Shown piece after piece: positions 8,111 through 15,615 of a stretch of 64,000 nt of DNA (the first letter of the stretch is position 1; each line of letters opens with the position of its first letter). The notes under the pieces are model-generated. The model was not told where the DNA came from and made no database searches. It saw nothing but the letters and a program-made list of their open reading frames with translations. Position numbers and translations under genes: made by a program. This DNA comes from Microterricola viridarii (GTDB taxonomy: Bacteria > Actinomycetota > Actinomycetes > Actinomycetales > Microbacteriaceae). The DNA is taken from contig NZ_LT629742.1 in assembly GCF_900104895.1 (NCBI RefSeq), positions 3,472,001 through 3,536,000 of the forward strand, given 5' to 3'.

Positions 8111-8695
8111 CTACGGGGCGGAGTCGACGATCTCGGCCCCGGCGTGGCCGAGCTCCGCCAGCGCGGCCACGGAACTCGCGGCGGCCACCCCGGCTACGAG
8201 GTCCTGCAGCACGCGCACGTGCTGGCCGTGCTCGAGCGCGTCCAGCGCGCTGGCGCGCACGCAGTAGTCGGTGGCGATGCCGACGATGTCGATCTCGGTC
8301 ACGCCGCGCTCGGTGAGCAGCTGGGAGACGGTCTCCCCGTTCTCGCCGGTGCCCTCGAAGATCGAGTAGGCGGGCTTGCCCTGGCCCTTGCGGATGTGGA
8401 AGGTGACGGCCGTCGTGTCGAACGCCGGGTGGTACTCGGCGCCGATCGTGCCGGCCACGCAGTGCACCGGCCAGCTGTCGACGAAGTCCGGGGCGGCATC
8501 CGTGGCGAAGTGCCCGCCGTTGTCGTTGGCCTCGTCGTGCCAATCGCGGGAGGCGAAGATCGCGCCGTAGTCGCCCGCGTGTGCGGCGAGCAGGGCGCTG
8601 ATGCCGGCTGCGACGTCCGCGCCGCCGACCACCCCGAGCGCACCGCCCTCGGTGAAGTCGTTCTGCACGTCAACGATGAAAAGTGCCCGAGTCAT
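8111..8695 (-). CDS. pncA: Nicotinamidase
   Basis: 194 residues, isochorismatase fold. The catalytic triad is D9 (IVDVQNDF), K103 (IRKGQG) and C145 (ATDYCVRASALDA). The metal site is D51, H53 and H62 (RDWHDEANDNGGHF) with H78 in WPVHCV, the same spacing as Mycobacterium PncA. It converts nicotinamide to nicotinate for NAD salvage in the cytoplasm. The start codon lies 6 nt after a GATAAT element (8702-8707), so the mRNA is probably leaderless. It is 39 bp downstream of dacB on the same strand but appears to have its own promoter. Confidence 0.93.
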   Translation of the reverse strand: MTRALFIVDVQNDFTEGGALGVVGGADVAAGISALLAAHAGDYGAIFASRDWHDEANDNGGHFATDAAPDFVDSWPVHCVAGTIGAEYHPAFDTTAVTFHIRKGQGKPAYSIFEGTGENGETVSQLLTERGVTEIDIVGIATDYCVRASALDALEHGQHVRVLQDLVAGVAAASSVAALAELGHAGAEIVDSAP

Positions 8696-8734
8696 GCCCC
8701 CATTATCCCCGCCGAACGGGTGAATCGGCCGGGA

Positions 8735-10216
8735 CTACAGGTTGGAGAGCGTGTTTCCGCAGCTGTAGAAGCCGGCGGTGAGCGCGTCGATCGCCGTCTT
8801 GGCGCTGTCGCCGACGTCGTCCAGCGCGTAGATGGCGAACGTGAGCGGGGTGCCGTCGGCGGCGTGGATGACGCCGGAGAGCGTGTACCCGGTGTCGATC
8901 CAGCCGGTCTTGGCAAACACGGATCCGTCGGCGATCGCGCTGTCCCCGCCGAACCGGTCGCTGTAGGAGAGCGAGCCGCTCTGCCCGGCGACGGGCAGGC
9001 CGTCGAAGATCACGCCGAGGTTGCCCTCGCGGGCGTTGATCTTCATGAACAGCTGGGTGAGGTAGCTCGGCGGGATGGCGTTGTCGTCGCTCAGCCCGGA
9101 GCCGTCGACGGCCACGATGCCGGTGGTGTCGATGCCGTAGCCGGCGAGGCCGGCGAGCGTTCCGGCCTGGATCGCCTCGAAGCTGTTGCCTGCGCCGGAC
9201 TCCACGGCAACCAGGCGTGCGAGCATCTCGGCGATCGCGTTGTCCGAGACGATCAGCGTCTGCTGGATCAACGTCGAGACCGGCTGCGACTGCACGGAGC
9301 CGAGCACGGCCGCGCCGGCCGGGGCGGTGCCGCGCTCGACGCTGACGCCGCCGAGCTCATCGGCGAAGGCCTCGCCGGCGCGCCCGATCGGGTCCTCGCT
9401 GCGGCTGGAGGTGTTGCTGTAGGCGTTGTCACGGTCGCCGTCGACCTGCAGCGCGGTGATCGGGGGCATGTAGCCGTCCCAGAGTTCCTTGCTGTCCCAG
9501 CTGGGCTGCCACTCGGCTCCGCCGAACAGCGAGGAGTCCAGCACCAGCTTCGTCAGCGGCGGGTTGGCCGGGTTGGCGTCCCAGGCGGCGCGCACCTGCG
9601 CGGCGAGCTCGTCGAGGTGTGCGGCGCCGGCGTAGGCGGACTCGTCACCGCTCGGGGTGCGGCTGAGCGTGATGTCGCCGCCGCCGACGAGCACGACGGA
9701 GCCGGGCTCTGCACCCGCGACGACGGTGGTCGTCGCCCGGTAGTCGGGGCCGAGGACGTCGAGCGCCGCGGCCGAGGTGAGCACCTTCATGACGCTGGCT
9801 GCGCGGGAGGCGGTGTCGCCACCGCGGTCGTAGAGCACCTCGCCGGTGGCGGCGTTGCGCACCTGGGCCTGAAAGCTGCCGAGACGGGGGTCGCTGGCGA
9901 GATCGGCCACCGAGCACAGGCGCACGATGCTCGCGGCCGGTTCCGCGGCCGGCGCCGGCCGGCTCGTTTGCGTGGGGGTGGGCGTCGGGGTGTTGCTCGG
10001 GGTCGCCAGTGCGACGGATGCCGTCGCCGGGGCGCCGAACGCGCTGCCGGCCGCGACGGCGATGCCGCCGAACAGCACGAGCGCCAGCGCGCCGGCCGTG
10101 ATCAGTGTGGCGCGCGGGTGCTTGCGCAGGGTGCCGAGGAAGCCGCCGCGCTCGCGCGTGGCACCGCTGCCCTGGGCGGGAGACGGTGCAGGGCGGGGCT
10201 GGTCGGAATCTGGCAT
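8735..10216 (-). CDS. dacB: D-alanyl-D-alanine carboxypeptidase/endopeptidase (PBP4, peptidase S13)
   Basis: 493 residues. A cytoplasmic Pro-rich stretch, one membrane segment (residues ~37-62) and a Thr/Pro linker precede the S13 penicillin-binding domain. Catalytic motifs are S141-V-M-K144, SDN in the middle (SDNAIAEM) and KTG near the end (FAKTGWIDTGY). PBP4 enzymes trim or cut peptidoglycan peptides outside the membrane. The N-terminus appears to be an uncleaved anchor rather than a signal peptide. A TAAAAT element 6 nt before the ATG suggests a leaderless transcript. The usual tilS-hpt-ftsH neighbours of actinobacterial dacB are absent. Confidence 0.9.
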   Translation of the reverse strand: MPDSDQPRPAPSPAQGSGATRERGGFLGTLRKHPRATLITAGALALVLFGGIAVAAGSAFGAPATASVALATPSNTPTPTPTQTSRPAPAAEPAASIVRLCSVADLASDPRLGSFQAQVRNAATGEVLYDRGGDTASRAASVMKVLTSAAALDVLGPDYRATTTVVAGAEPGSVVLVGGGDITLSRTPSGDESAYAGAAHLDELAAQVRAAWDANPANPPLTKLVLDSSLFGGAEWQPSWDSKELWDGYMPPITALQVDGDRDNAYSNTSSRSEDPIGRAGEAFADELGGVSVERGTAPAGAAVLGSVQSQPVSTLIQQTLIVSDNAIAEMLARLVAVESGAGNSFEAIQAGTLAGLAGYGIDTTGIVAVDGSGLSDDNAIPPSYLTQLFMKINAREGNLGVIFDGLPVAGQSGSLSYSDRFGGDSAIADGSVFAKTGWIDTGYTLSGVIHAADGTPLTFAIYALDDVGDSAKTAIDALTAGFYSCGNTLSNL

Positions 10217-10292
10217 CCCGCTATTTTAGGCCGCCAGCCTGAGCGCCCCGTGGGCGCGCTCGCGCCCCGCCAGCGGGCGGCCGCACCCGCGC

Positions 10293-11285
10293 CTACTCCC
10301 CCGGGTAGACGAGGCCGATCTCGGCGCGCACGGCGTCGAGGGTCTCCATGATCTGCACGATCTCCGACAGCGGCAGGCGCGGGTCGTTCAGCTCGCCGCG
10401 GGCCACGAGCTCCTCGAGCGCGACGGCCTGGTAGTGCTTGCCGCCGCCGTTTTGCTCGGTCGTGAACTCCTCGATGACGGCGCCTGCGGCATCCACCACC
10501 CGGAAGCTCGTCTGGGTGTACCAGACCCCGTCGATATCGATGCGGCCGTTCGTGCCGATGACGCTGGCGCGGTTCGGGCCCTGCACGTCGCTGGCGGAGA
10601 GAGTGGTGGCGATCGCCCCGGAGGCGTAGCGGAAGGTGGTGGCGATCTGCGCGTCGGCGCCGGTCGGCCGGAAGCTCGCGGTGGCCTGGATGCTCTCCGG
10701 CTGGCCGAACAGGGAGGAGGCGAAGGAGATCGGGTAGATGCCGAGGTCGAGCAGCGCGCCGCCGCCGAGTTCGAGGGCGTTCAGGCGGTGGGCGGGGTCG
10801 TCGGAGAGCTTCTGGGTGTGGTCGGCGATGAGGGTGCGCACCTCGCCGATCGTGCCGGCGTCGAGGATCTCGCGGATCCGCTGCATGTGCGGCAGGAAGC
10901 GCGTCCACATGGCCTCGAGCACGACGAGGCCCTGCGCCTCGGCCAGGGCCACGACCTCTCGGGCCTCCTCGGCGTTCAGGGCGAACGGCTTCTCGACGAG
11001 CACGTGCTTGCCGGCGTTCAGCGCCATGGTGGCGTGCTCGGCGTGGAACGGGTGCGGCGTCGCGATGTAGATGACGTCGACGTCCGGGTCGGCGACGAGC
11101 TCCTCGTAGCTGGCGTGCACGTTCGGGATGCCGAACTCGGCGGCGAACTGCGCCGCGCTCTCTGCACGCCGCGAACCGACTGCCTGCACCGTGATCCCGT
11201 TCGCAACCAAGTCGGAGGTCACCGCGTGAGCGATGCCACCGGTAGCGAGAATTCCCCAGCGCAGTGATGTCGTCGTTGTGTTCAC
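10293..11285 (-). CDS. Gfo/Idh/MocA-family oxidoreductase
   Basis: About 330 residues. The N-terminal Rossmann fold begins RWGILATGGIAHAVTSDL, and the hallmark EKP motif lies in HVLVEKPFALN. The C-terminal half is the mixed alpha/beta substrate domain, with GGGALLDLGIYPI close to the family catalytic region. Members oxidise or reduce sugars, inositols or dihydrodiols with NAD(P); the substrate is not predictable here. I start it at GTG 11285, since upstream codons in frame are non-conserved and a TATGCT element (11292-11297) sits 6 nt before this GTG, pointing to a leaderless mRNA. It is divergent from the IclR-linked catabolic cluster. Confidence 0.85.
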   Translation of the reverse strand: MNTTTTSLRWGILATGGIAHAVTSDLVANGITVQAVGSRRAESAAQFAAEFGIPNVHASYEELVADPDVDVIYIATPHPFHAEHATMALNAGKHVLVEKPFALNAEEAREVVALAEAQGLVVLEAMWTRFLPHMQRIREILDAGTIGEVRTLIADHTQKLSDDPAHRLNALELGGGALLDLGIYPISFASSLFGQPESIQATASFRPTGADAQIATTFRYASGAIATTLSASDVQGPNRASVIGTNGRIDIDGVWYTQTSFRVVDAAGAVIEEFTTEQNGGGKHYQAVALEELVARGELNDPRLPLSEIVQIMETLDAVRAEIGLVYPGE

Positions 11286-11355
11286 GCGCCCAGCATAGTG
11301 CGGCCCATCGCGCGGCGCGTGGCAACGACCGGGCGCGATCGCTTGGCGGCGCACC

Positions 11356-11390
11356 CGGAAGCTCGTTCCGGCAGGCGGAACAGGCTTCCG
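11356..11390. promoter_or_regulatory. Phased TTCCG/CGGAA operator array, site 1
   Basis: Four pentamers alternate in orientation with exact 5-bp spacers: CGGAA (11356), TTCCG (11366), CGGAA (11376) and TTCCG (11386), one per helical turn. The same pattern occurs at 15484-15518 before the permease gene. The array ends 10 bp before the predicted -35 of the downstream operon, a position suited to an activator. The IclR-family protein encoded between the two sites is the likely ligand, as IclR proteins bind as dimers or tetramers to inverted repeats. Confidence 0.7.
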
Positions 11391-11400
11391 CCTGCTGGCG

Positions 11401-11429
11401 TTGTCCGCTCCAGGCACCGAATCTAGTCT
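11401..11429 (+). promoter_or_regulatory. Promoter of the PaaH-like dehydrogenase operon
   Basis: TTGTCC (11401-11406), a 17-bp spacer and TAGTCT (11424-11429) make a good SigA-type promoter. It predicts a start near 11436 and a leader of about 30 nt carrying AGGAGAGG. Confidence 0.6.
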
Positions 11430-11464
11430 GGAGATCGGCCCCAAGCGGGGCCAGGAGAGGCTGG

Positions 11465-12961
11465 GTGCACCACATGATCGTAGGCGTTGTCGGCGCGGGT
11501 GCCATGGGGCGCGGAATCGCGCAGGTCTCGGCCGCCGCCGGACACGACGTCGTGCTCTTCGACAGCAACGCGGATGCCGTCACCTCCGGCCTGGACGCGA
11601 TCTCCGCGAGCCTGGGCCGGGCCGCCGAACGCGGCCGCATCACTGCGGACGCCGCGGCGGCAACGGTGGCGCGCATCTCCGGCGTCGACGCGATCGAGCG
11701 GCTTGCCGGTGCCGAGCTGGTGATCGAGGCGATCGTCGAACGGCTCGACGTCAAGCGCTCGGTCTTCGCCCAACTCGAGGCAGTCGTCGGCCCGGACACG
11801 ATTCTCGCCAGCAACACCTCCTCGCTCTCCATCGCTTCCATCGCAAGCGCGGTGCAGCGGCGGACGCGATTGATCGGCCTGCACTTTTTCAACCCCGTCC
11901 CGGCCATGGCGCTTGTGGAGGTGGTCGGCACCCCGTACAGCGCCGACGCCGTGCTCGAGCGCGCCAAGGCCTGGGTCGCCGGGATCGGCAAGACGGCGGT
12001 CGTCGTGCGCGACTCCCCCGGGTTCCTGGTGAACCTGGCCGGCCGCGCCTACGCGACCGAGGCGCTCGCCATCCTGCAAGACGGCATCGCCAGCGTCGAG
12101 CAGATCGACCGCATCGCCACCGCGAACCTGGGCTTCCCGCTGGGCCCGTTCGAGTTGATGGACCTCACCGGGCTGGACATCAACTACACCGTCACCGCCA
12201 ACCTGTACGAGCACAACTTCGGTGACCCACGGTTGCGCTCCACCTGGTACCACCGCTACCTCTTCGACGCCGGCCTGCTCGGCCGGAAGACGGGCAGGGG
12301 TTTCCACGATTATGCGGGGCCGGACGCCACAGCCGAGCAGCCGGCGCCGACTGCTGTCAGCAGCGTCCGCGCGATCGGCGTCGCCCTGGCCGGCGACAAC
12401 CGTGAGGCGCTCTCCTCCCTCTGCGCGCGGGCGGGCATCCCGGTGGTCGCGGCAAACGAGGCCGATCTGGTGCTGATCGCGCCCTGGGGATCCGACGCCT
12501 CCGCAAGCGCCGCCCGTTTGGGGCTCGACCCTCTGCGCACCGTCGCCCTCGACCTGCTCGTCGCCGAGCCGTCCGTGCACACCGTGATGGTCCCGCCCGG
12601 TGTGGACGCCGAGGCGGTCCACGCTCTCGCCGAGCGGCTTCGCGGCATCGGCGGCGTCGAGGTGATCCGGGACTCGCCCGGCTTTATCGCCCAACGGCTG
12701 CTGGCCGCCATCGTGAATCTGGCCGCGGACGTCGCCCAGCGCGGCATCGCCTCCCCTGGCGACATCGACACCGCCGTCACCCTCGGCCTTCGCTACCCGC
12801 ACGGGCCGCTGGAGTGGGCCGACCGCGTCGGCCTCCACACCATCACCGCGATCCTGGCCGGCATGCACGAGACCACGGCCGACCAGCGGTACACGACGAG
12901 CGCCTGGTTGCGCCGTCGGGCAAACGCCGGGCTCTCGGCGCTCACCCCAGACTTCTCCTGA
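11465..12961 (+). CDS. 3-hydroxyacyl-CoA dehydrogenase, PaaH-like with duplicated C-terminal domain
   Basis: About 498 residues. The NAD-binding domain starts VGVVGAGAMGRGIAQ, with catalytic-site segments SNTSSLSI and GLHFFNPVPAM. The first C-terminal domain follows RDSPGFLVNLAGRAY; a linker of about 100 residues leads to a second copy beginning RDSPGFIAQRLLAAIVN. This two-tail architecture is that of PaaH/PaaC-type dehydrogenases, which oxidise 3-hydroxyacyl-CoAs in aromatic and beta-oxidation pathways. GTG 11465 is chosen because AGGAGAGG (11452-11459) lies 5 nt upstream; ATG 11474 lies 14 nt away. It opens an operon with two crotonases and is convergent with the IclR gene. Confidence 0.88.
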   Translation: MHHMIVGVVGAGAMGRGIAQVSAAAGHDVVLFDSNADAVTSGLDAISASLGRAAERGRITADAAAATVARISGVDAIERLAGAELVIEAIVERLDVKRSVFAQLEAVVGPDTILASNTSSLSIASIASAVQRRTRLIGLHFFNPVPAMALVEVVGTPYSADAVLERAKAWVAGIGKTAVVVRDSPGFLVNLAGRAYATEALAILQDGIASVEQIDRIATANLGFPLGPFELMDLTGLDINYTVTANLYEHNFGDPRLRSTWYHRYLFDAGLLGRKTGRGFHDYAGPDATAEQPAPTAVSSVRAIGVALAGDNREALSSLCARAGIPVVAANEADLVLIAPWGSDASASAARLGLDPLRTVALDLLVAEPSVHTVMVPPGVDAEAVHALAERLRGIGGVEVIRDSPGFIAQRLLAAIVNLAADVAQRGIASPGDIDTAVTLGLRYPHGPLEWADRVGLHTITAILAGMHETTADQRYTTSAWLRRRANAGLSALTPDFS

Positions 12962-12976
12962 ACCACCCCGACTCTG

Positions 12977-13016
12977 CCACCACACCACACCACACCGCAC
13001 CGCACCGCGCTGCACC
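12977..13016. repeat. Pentanucleotide repeat before the first crotonase gene
   Basis: Successive ACACC units (three) and then GCACC units (two, plus degenerate copies) fill most of the gap between the dehydrogenase and crotonase genes. The block sits just before the AAAGGGA ribosome-binding site. Length changes would alter operon spacing but no reading frame. Confidence 0.6.
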
Positions 13017-13033
13017 AAATGAAAGGGACAGCG

Positions 13034-13843
13034 ATGTCTGCCTACGACTCCTACGAATACCTCCTCACCGACATGGTGGAGGACGGCATCCTGCGCGTGA
13101 CAATGCACAGTCCCGGGCGGCTGAATGCCGCGCACGCCGGCATGCACACCGAGCTCGCGAAGATCTGGCGTGACATCGACGCTGACCCGGACGTCAATGT
13201 CGTCATCCTCACCGGTTCCGACGGTGCGTTCTCGGCCGGCGGCGATCTGGAGCTGGTCAAAGACATGTCGGAGAACTTCGACACACTGACCCGGGTGTGG
13301 AAGGAAGCCCGCGACCTCGTCTACGGCGTCATCAACTGCGAGAAGCCGATCATCTCCGCCATGGAGGGCCCCGCCGTCGGTGCCGGGTTGGCCGCCGGGC
13401 TGCTCGCCGACATCTCGATCGCCGCCAAGGACGCCCGCATCATTGACGGCCACACCCGCCTCGGCGTCGCCGCCGGCGACCACGCCGCCATCATCTGGCC
13501 CTTGCTCTGCGGCATGGCCAAGGCCAAGTATCACCTGATGCTCTGCGAGTCGGTCACCGGCGAGGAGGCGGAGCGAATGGGTCTCGTCTCGCTCTGCGTC
13601 GAGCAGGACCAGGTGCAGGAGAAGGCCCTCGAGGTCGCCCGCAAGCTCAACCGCGGGTCCAAGACGGCGCTGCGCTGGACCAAGTACTCCCTGAACAACT
13701 GGCTGCGCATGGCCGGCCCCACCTTCGACGCCTCGCTCGCCCTCGAGTTCATGGGCTTCAACGGCCCCGACGTGCGCGAGGGCCGCGCCTCGCTGGTCGA
13801 GAAGCGGCGCCCGCAATTCGGTGCGGCAGCTGAGACGCGCTAG
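13034..13843 (+). CDS. Crotonase-superfamily protein lacking both hydratase glutamates
   Basis: 269 residues with the crotonase fold. The oxyanion-hole regions are clear ([12 protein letters not shown] and [13 protein letters not shown]). The two glutamates used by enoyl-CoA hydratases are absent: the GGGxEL motif reads GAGLAAG, and the QPE segment reads DGHTRLG. It probably catalyses another reaction on an acyl-CoA (isomerisation, hydrolysis or decarboxylation), which I cannot specify. The start at 13034 is set by GAAAGGGA at 13021-13028. It lies between the PaaH-like dehydrogenase and a canonical hydratase, 3 bp before the latter's start, in one operon. Confidence 0.85.
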   Translation: MSAYDSYEYLLTDMVEDGILRVTMHSPGRLNAAHAGMHTELAKIWRDIDADPDVNVVILTGSDGAFSAGGDLELVKDMSENFDTLTRVWKEARDLVYGVINCEKPIISAMEGPAVGAGLAAGLLADISIAAKDARIIDGHTRLGVAAGDHAAIIWPLLCGMAKAKYHLMLCESVTGEEAERMGLVSLCVEQDQVQEKALEVARKLNRGSKTALRWTKYSLNNWLRMAGPTFDASLALEFMGFNGPDVREGRASLVEKRRPQFGAAAETR

Positions 13844-13846
13844 GCC

Positions 13847-14668
13847 ATGACGAGCCCCGATGGCGCGCCCGGCGCGCCCGCAACCGAGGACGAGGCGCTC
13901 GACCAGGTGCTGGTAGAACGGCCAGCGCCCGGCGTGGTGCTGGTGCGGCTCAACCGGCCCGAGGCGCGCAATGCGCTCTCGATGCCGCTGCGCCGACGAC
14001 TCGCCGCCGTGTTCTGGGAACTGGAGGAGGACGCCACCGTGCGAGCTGTCGTGCTCACCGGGGCCGGGCGCTCCTTCGCCTCCGGTGCCGACATCAACAG
14101 CATGATCGGCGTCTCCGGCGTGGAGATGTACCAGCGGCATACGGAACGTCTGTGGGCCGCCGTCGGCCGCTTCTCGCGCCCTGTCATCGCCGCCCTCAAC
14201 GGCCACGCGCTCGGCGGCGGGCTCGAGCTCGCGATGAACGCCGACATCATCATCGCTGGGGAGAGCGTCACCCTCGGCCAGCCCGAGGTACGACTCGGCA
14301 TCCTGCCCGGCGCCGGGGGCACGCAGCGCCTGCTCCGCGCCGTCGGCAAGTTCCACGCAATGCGCCTCTGCCTGACCGGCGAGCTGATCAGCGCCCGCGA
14401 AGGCTACGACATCGGACTAGTCTCGCGACTCGTTGCCGACTCGGATGTCGAGGATGCCGCGATCGAGATGGCGACGGGCATCGCAGCCCTGCCCGGCATC
14501 GCCGTCGAGCAGATCAAGGAGGTGCTCCAACTGGGCGCCGACGCCTCGCTCGAGACCGCGATGGCGCTGGAGCGCAAAGCCCTGCACATCCTGTTCTCCA
14601 CCCACGACAAGGAAGAGGGCCTGCGCGCCTTCACCGAGAAGCGGCAGCCGCAGTTCCGCGGGGAGTGA
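13847..14668 (+). CDS. Enoyl-CoA hydratase
   Basis: 273 residues of the crotonase family with both catalytic glutamates: GHALGGGLELAMNAD and GQPEVRLGILPGAGGTQRL. The oxyanion hole is formed by RSFASGADI. It hydrates 2-enoyl-CoA to 3-hydroxyacyl-CoA, feeding the dehydrogenase encoded two genes upstream. It begins 3 bp after the previous stop, and the gene pair is likely co-translated. About 25 extra N-terminal residues (PDGAPGAPATEDEAL) are non-conserved. The operon appears to end here at a small hairpin facing the IclR gene. Confidence 0.9.
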   Translation: MTSPDGAPGAPATEDEALDQVLVERPAPGVVLVRLNRPEARNALSMPLRRRLAAVFWELEEDATVRAVVLTGAGRSFASGADINSMIGVSGVEMYQRHTERLWAAVGRFSRPVIAALNGHALGGGLELAMNADIIIAGESVTLGQPEVRLGILPGAGGTQRLLRAVGKFHAMRLCLTGELISAREGYDIGLVSRLVADSDVEDAAIEMATGIAALPGIAVEQIKEVLQLGADASLETAMALERKALHILFSTHDKEEGLRAFTEKRQPQFRGE

Positions 14669-14674
14669 CCGGGA

Positions 14675-14691
14675 GGCGTCCCACGGACGCC
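14675..14691. terminator. Short hairpin between convergent genes
   Basis: GGCGTCC and GGACGCC pair around a 3-nt loop between the hydratase and the IclR gene. The 7-bp stem without a T-tract is weak, but it is the only candidate in this 35-bp gap. Confidence 0.4.
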
Positions 14692-14703
14692 CGAGGCGGC
14701 GGA

Positions 14704-15438
14704 TCAGTCGGAGAGCTCGTCCGCCGTTTCCCGGAGCATCTCGGAGAGCTCGCCGGCGACGTCGGTCTCGGCGAGCTCGTCAGTACGCGCGATCAGGCTG
14801 AGCGCGTACAGCTCGCCTCCAGCGCGGAACGCGGTCGCCACGCCGCCGACATCCGAGTGCCAGCCGCCGAGGCTCACGTATACCGGTTTCTCGGGCTCGG
14901 CCAGGCGGCGCTCGAAGTCCTCGACCGGCTGGCCGCGACGCTGCAGGTCGGCGTAGATGGCGTTCGTCACGCGCGAGCGGGTCGGTTCGTGCGTCGCGCG
15001 CAGGAACGCGACGCCGGCGGCCGACATCGAGATCGGCAGGCGCCCGCCGACAGCAAGCGGCACGGCACGCGCCTTGCGCGGCCGGCGAATCGCGAGAAAG
15101 GACATGTGCAGGTCGTCCCGCACGGCGAGCGCCGCGGTCATCCCGGCCGCATCGCCCAGCCGGTCGACTGCCTGCTGGGCTCGGCCGGCGATGGGCATGT
15201 TCGCCAACACCGGGTAGCCGAGCCGGAGGTTTTTCGGCGTGAGCATGTAGGCGCCGGATTCCGGGCTCACCCGCAGGTAGCCGAGCTGCACCAGGCTGTC
15301 GGTCAACCGCGAGATCGTCGACGGCGGCAGACCGGTCGCGCGGGACAGCTGGCCGTTGCCCATCGAGCCGCTCGCGCTCGACAGAACCTCGAGGACTCGC
15401 AGGCCCCGAGCGAGCGCTTCGATCGGTTGGCCAGCCAT
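14704..15438 (-). CDS. IclR-family transcriptional regulator
   Basis: 244 residues. An N-terminal winged helix (residues ~5-65; ARGLRVLEVLSSASGSMGNGQLSRATGLPPSTISRL-type region) precedes the GAF-like effector domain (AGMTAALAVRDDLHMSF, SAAGVAFLRATHE). It lies between two catabolic transcription units whose promoters share the phased TTCCG/CGGAA array, so it is the probable regulator of both; the array position upstream of -35 suggests activation. The inducer is likely the imported acid or its CoA ester. A TAGGAT element (15445-15450) is 6 nt before the ATG, so its own mRNA is probably leaderless and its promoter lies close to the second array. Confidence 0.9.
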   Translation of the reverse strand: MAGQPIEALARGLRVLEVLSSASGSMGNGQLSRATGLPPSTISRLTDSLVQLGYLRVSPESGAYMLTPKNLRLGYPVLANMPIAGRAQQAVDRLGDAAGMTAALAVRDDLHMSFLAIRRPRKARAVPLAVGGRLPISMSAAGVAFLRATHEPTRSRVTNAIYADLQRRGQPVEDFERRLAEPEKPVYVSLGGWHSDVGGVATAFRAGGELYALSLIARTDELAETDVAGELSEMLRETADELSD

Positions 15439-15483
15439 TCTGCCATCCTACCGACAGGCCGCCGTGCGGCCGGCGGGCGACCG

Positions 15484-15518
15484 TTCCGGCAGGCGGAAAG
15501 GGCTTCCGGCAAACGGCT
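15484..15518. promoter_or_regulatory. Phased TTCCG/CGGAA operator array, site 2
   Basis: TTCCG (15484), CGGAA (15494), TTCCG (15504) and a partial CGG (15514) alternate with 5-bp spacers, as at 11356-11390. The first spacer (GCAGG) is the same in both sites. The array abuts the predicted -35 (TTGGAG, 15518-15523; -10 TAGTGT, 15542-15547) of the permease operon and lies about 30 bp from the IclR promoter, so autoregulation is also possible. Confidence 0.68.
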
Positions 15519-15547
15519 TGGAGCGGTGCAAATCCCCCGGATAGTGT
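15518..15547 (+). promoter_or_regulatory. Promoter of the permease operon
   Basis: TTGGAG (15518-15523) and TAGTGT (15542-15547) are spaced by 18 bp directly after operator array 2. The arrangement mirrors the promoter at 11401-11429. Confidence 0.5.
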
Positions 15548-15615
15548 GACTGCGGGCTCGTCCCCCTGGCCGTTTCAGCATGGCCGTTCCCCCCACTGTG
15601 AACTGGAGTTCTTCT

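Noticed and set aside
7368-8543. Long open frames on both strands through 7.4-8.5 kb with a repeated peptide (GSRERQRPKPTP-like)
   Set aside because: They are translations of the 53-bp and 170-bp repeats and of the antisense strand of pncA. The repeat peptide follows the DNA period, and no start signal or codon bias supports a gene.
11423-14356. A 977-codon minus-strand frame opposite the PaaH-like and crotonase genes
   Set aside because: It is an antisense shadow, with no recognisable domain, opposite three well-supported genes.
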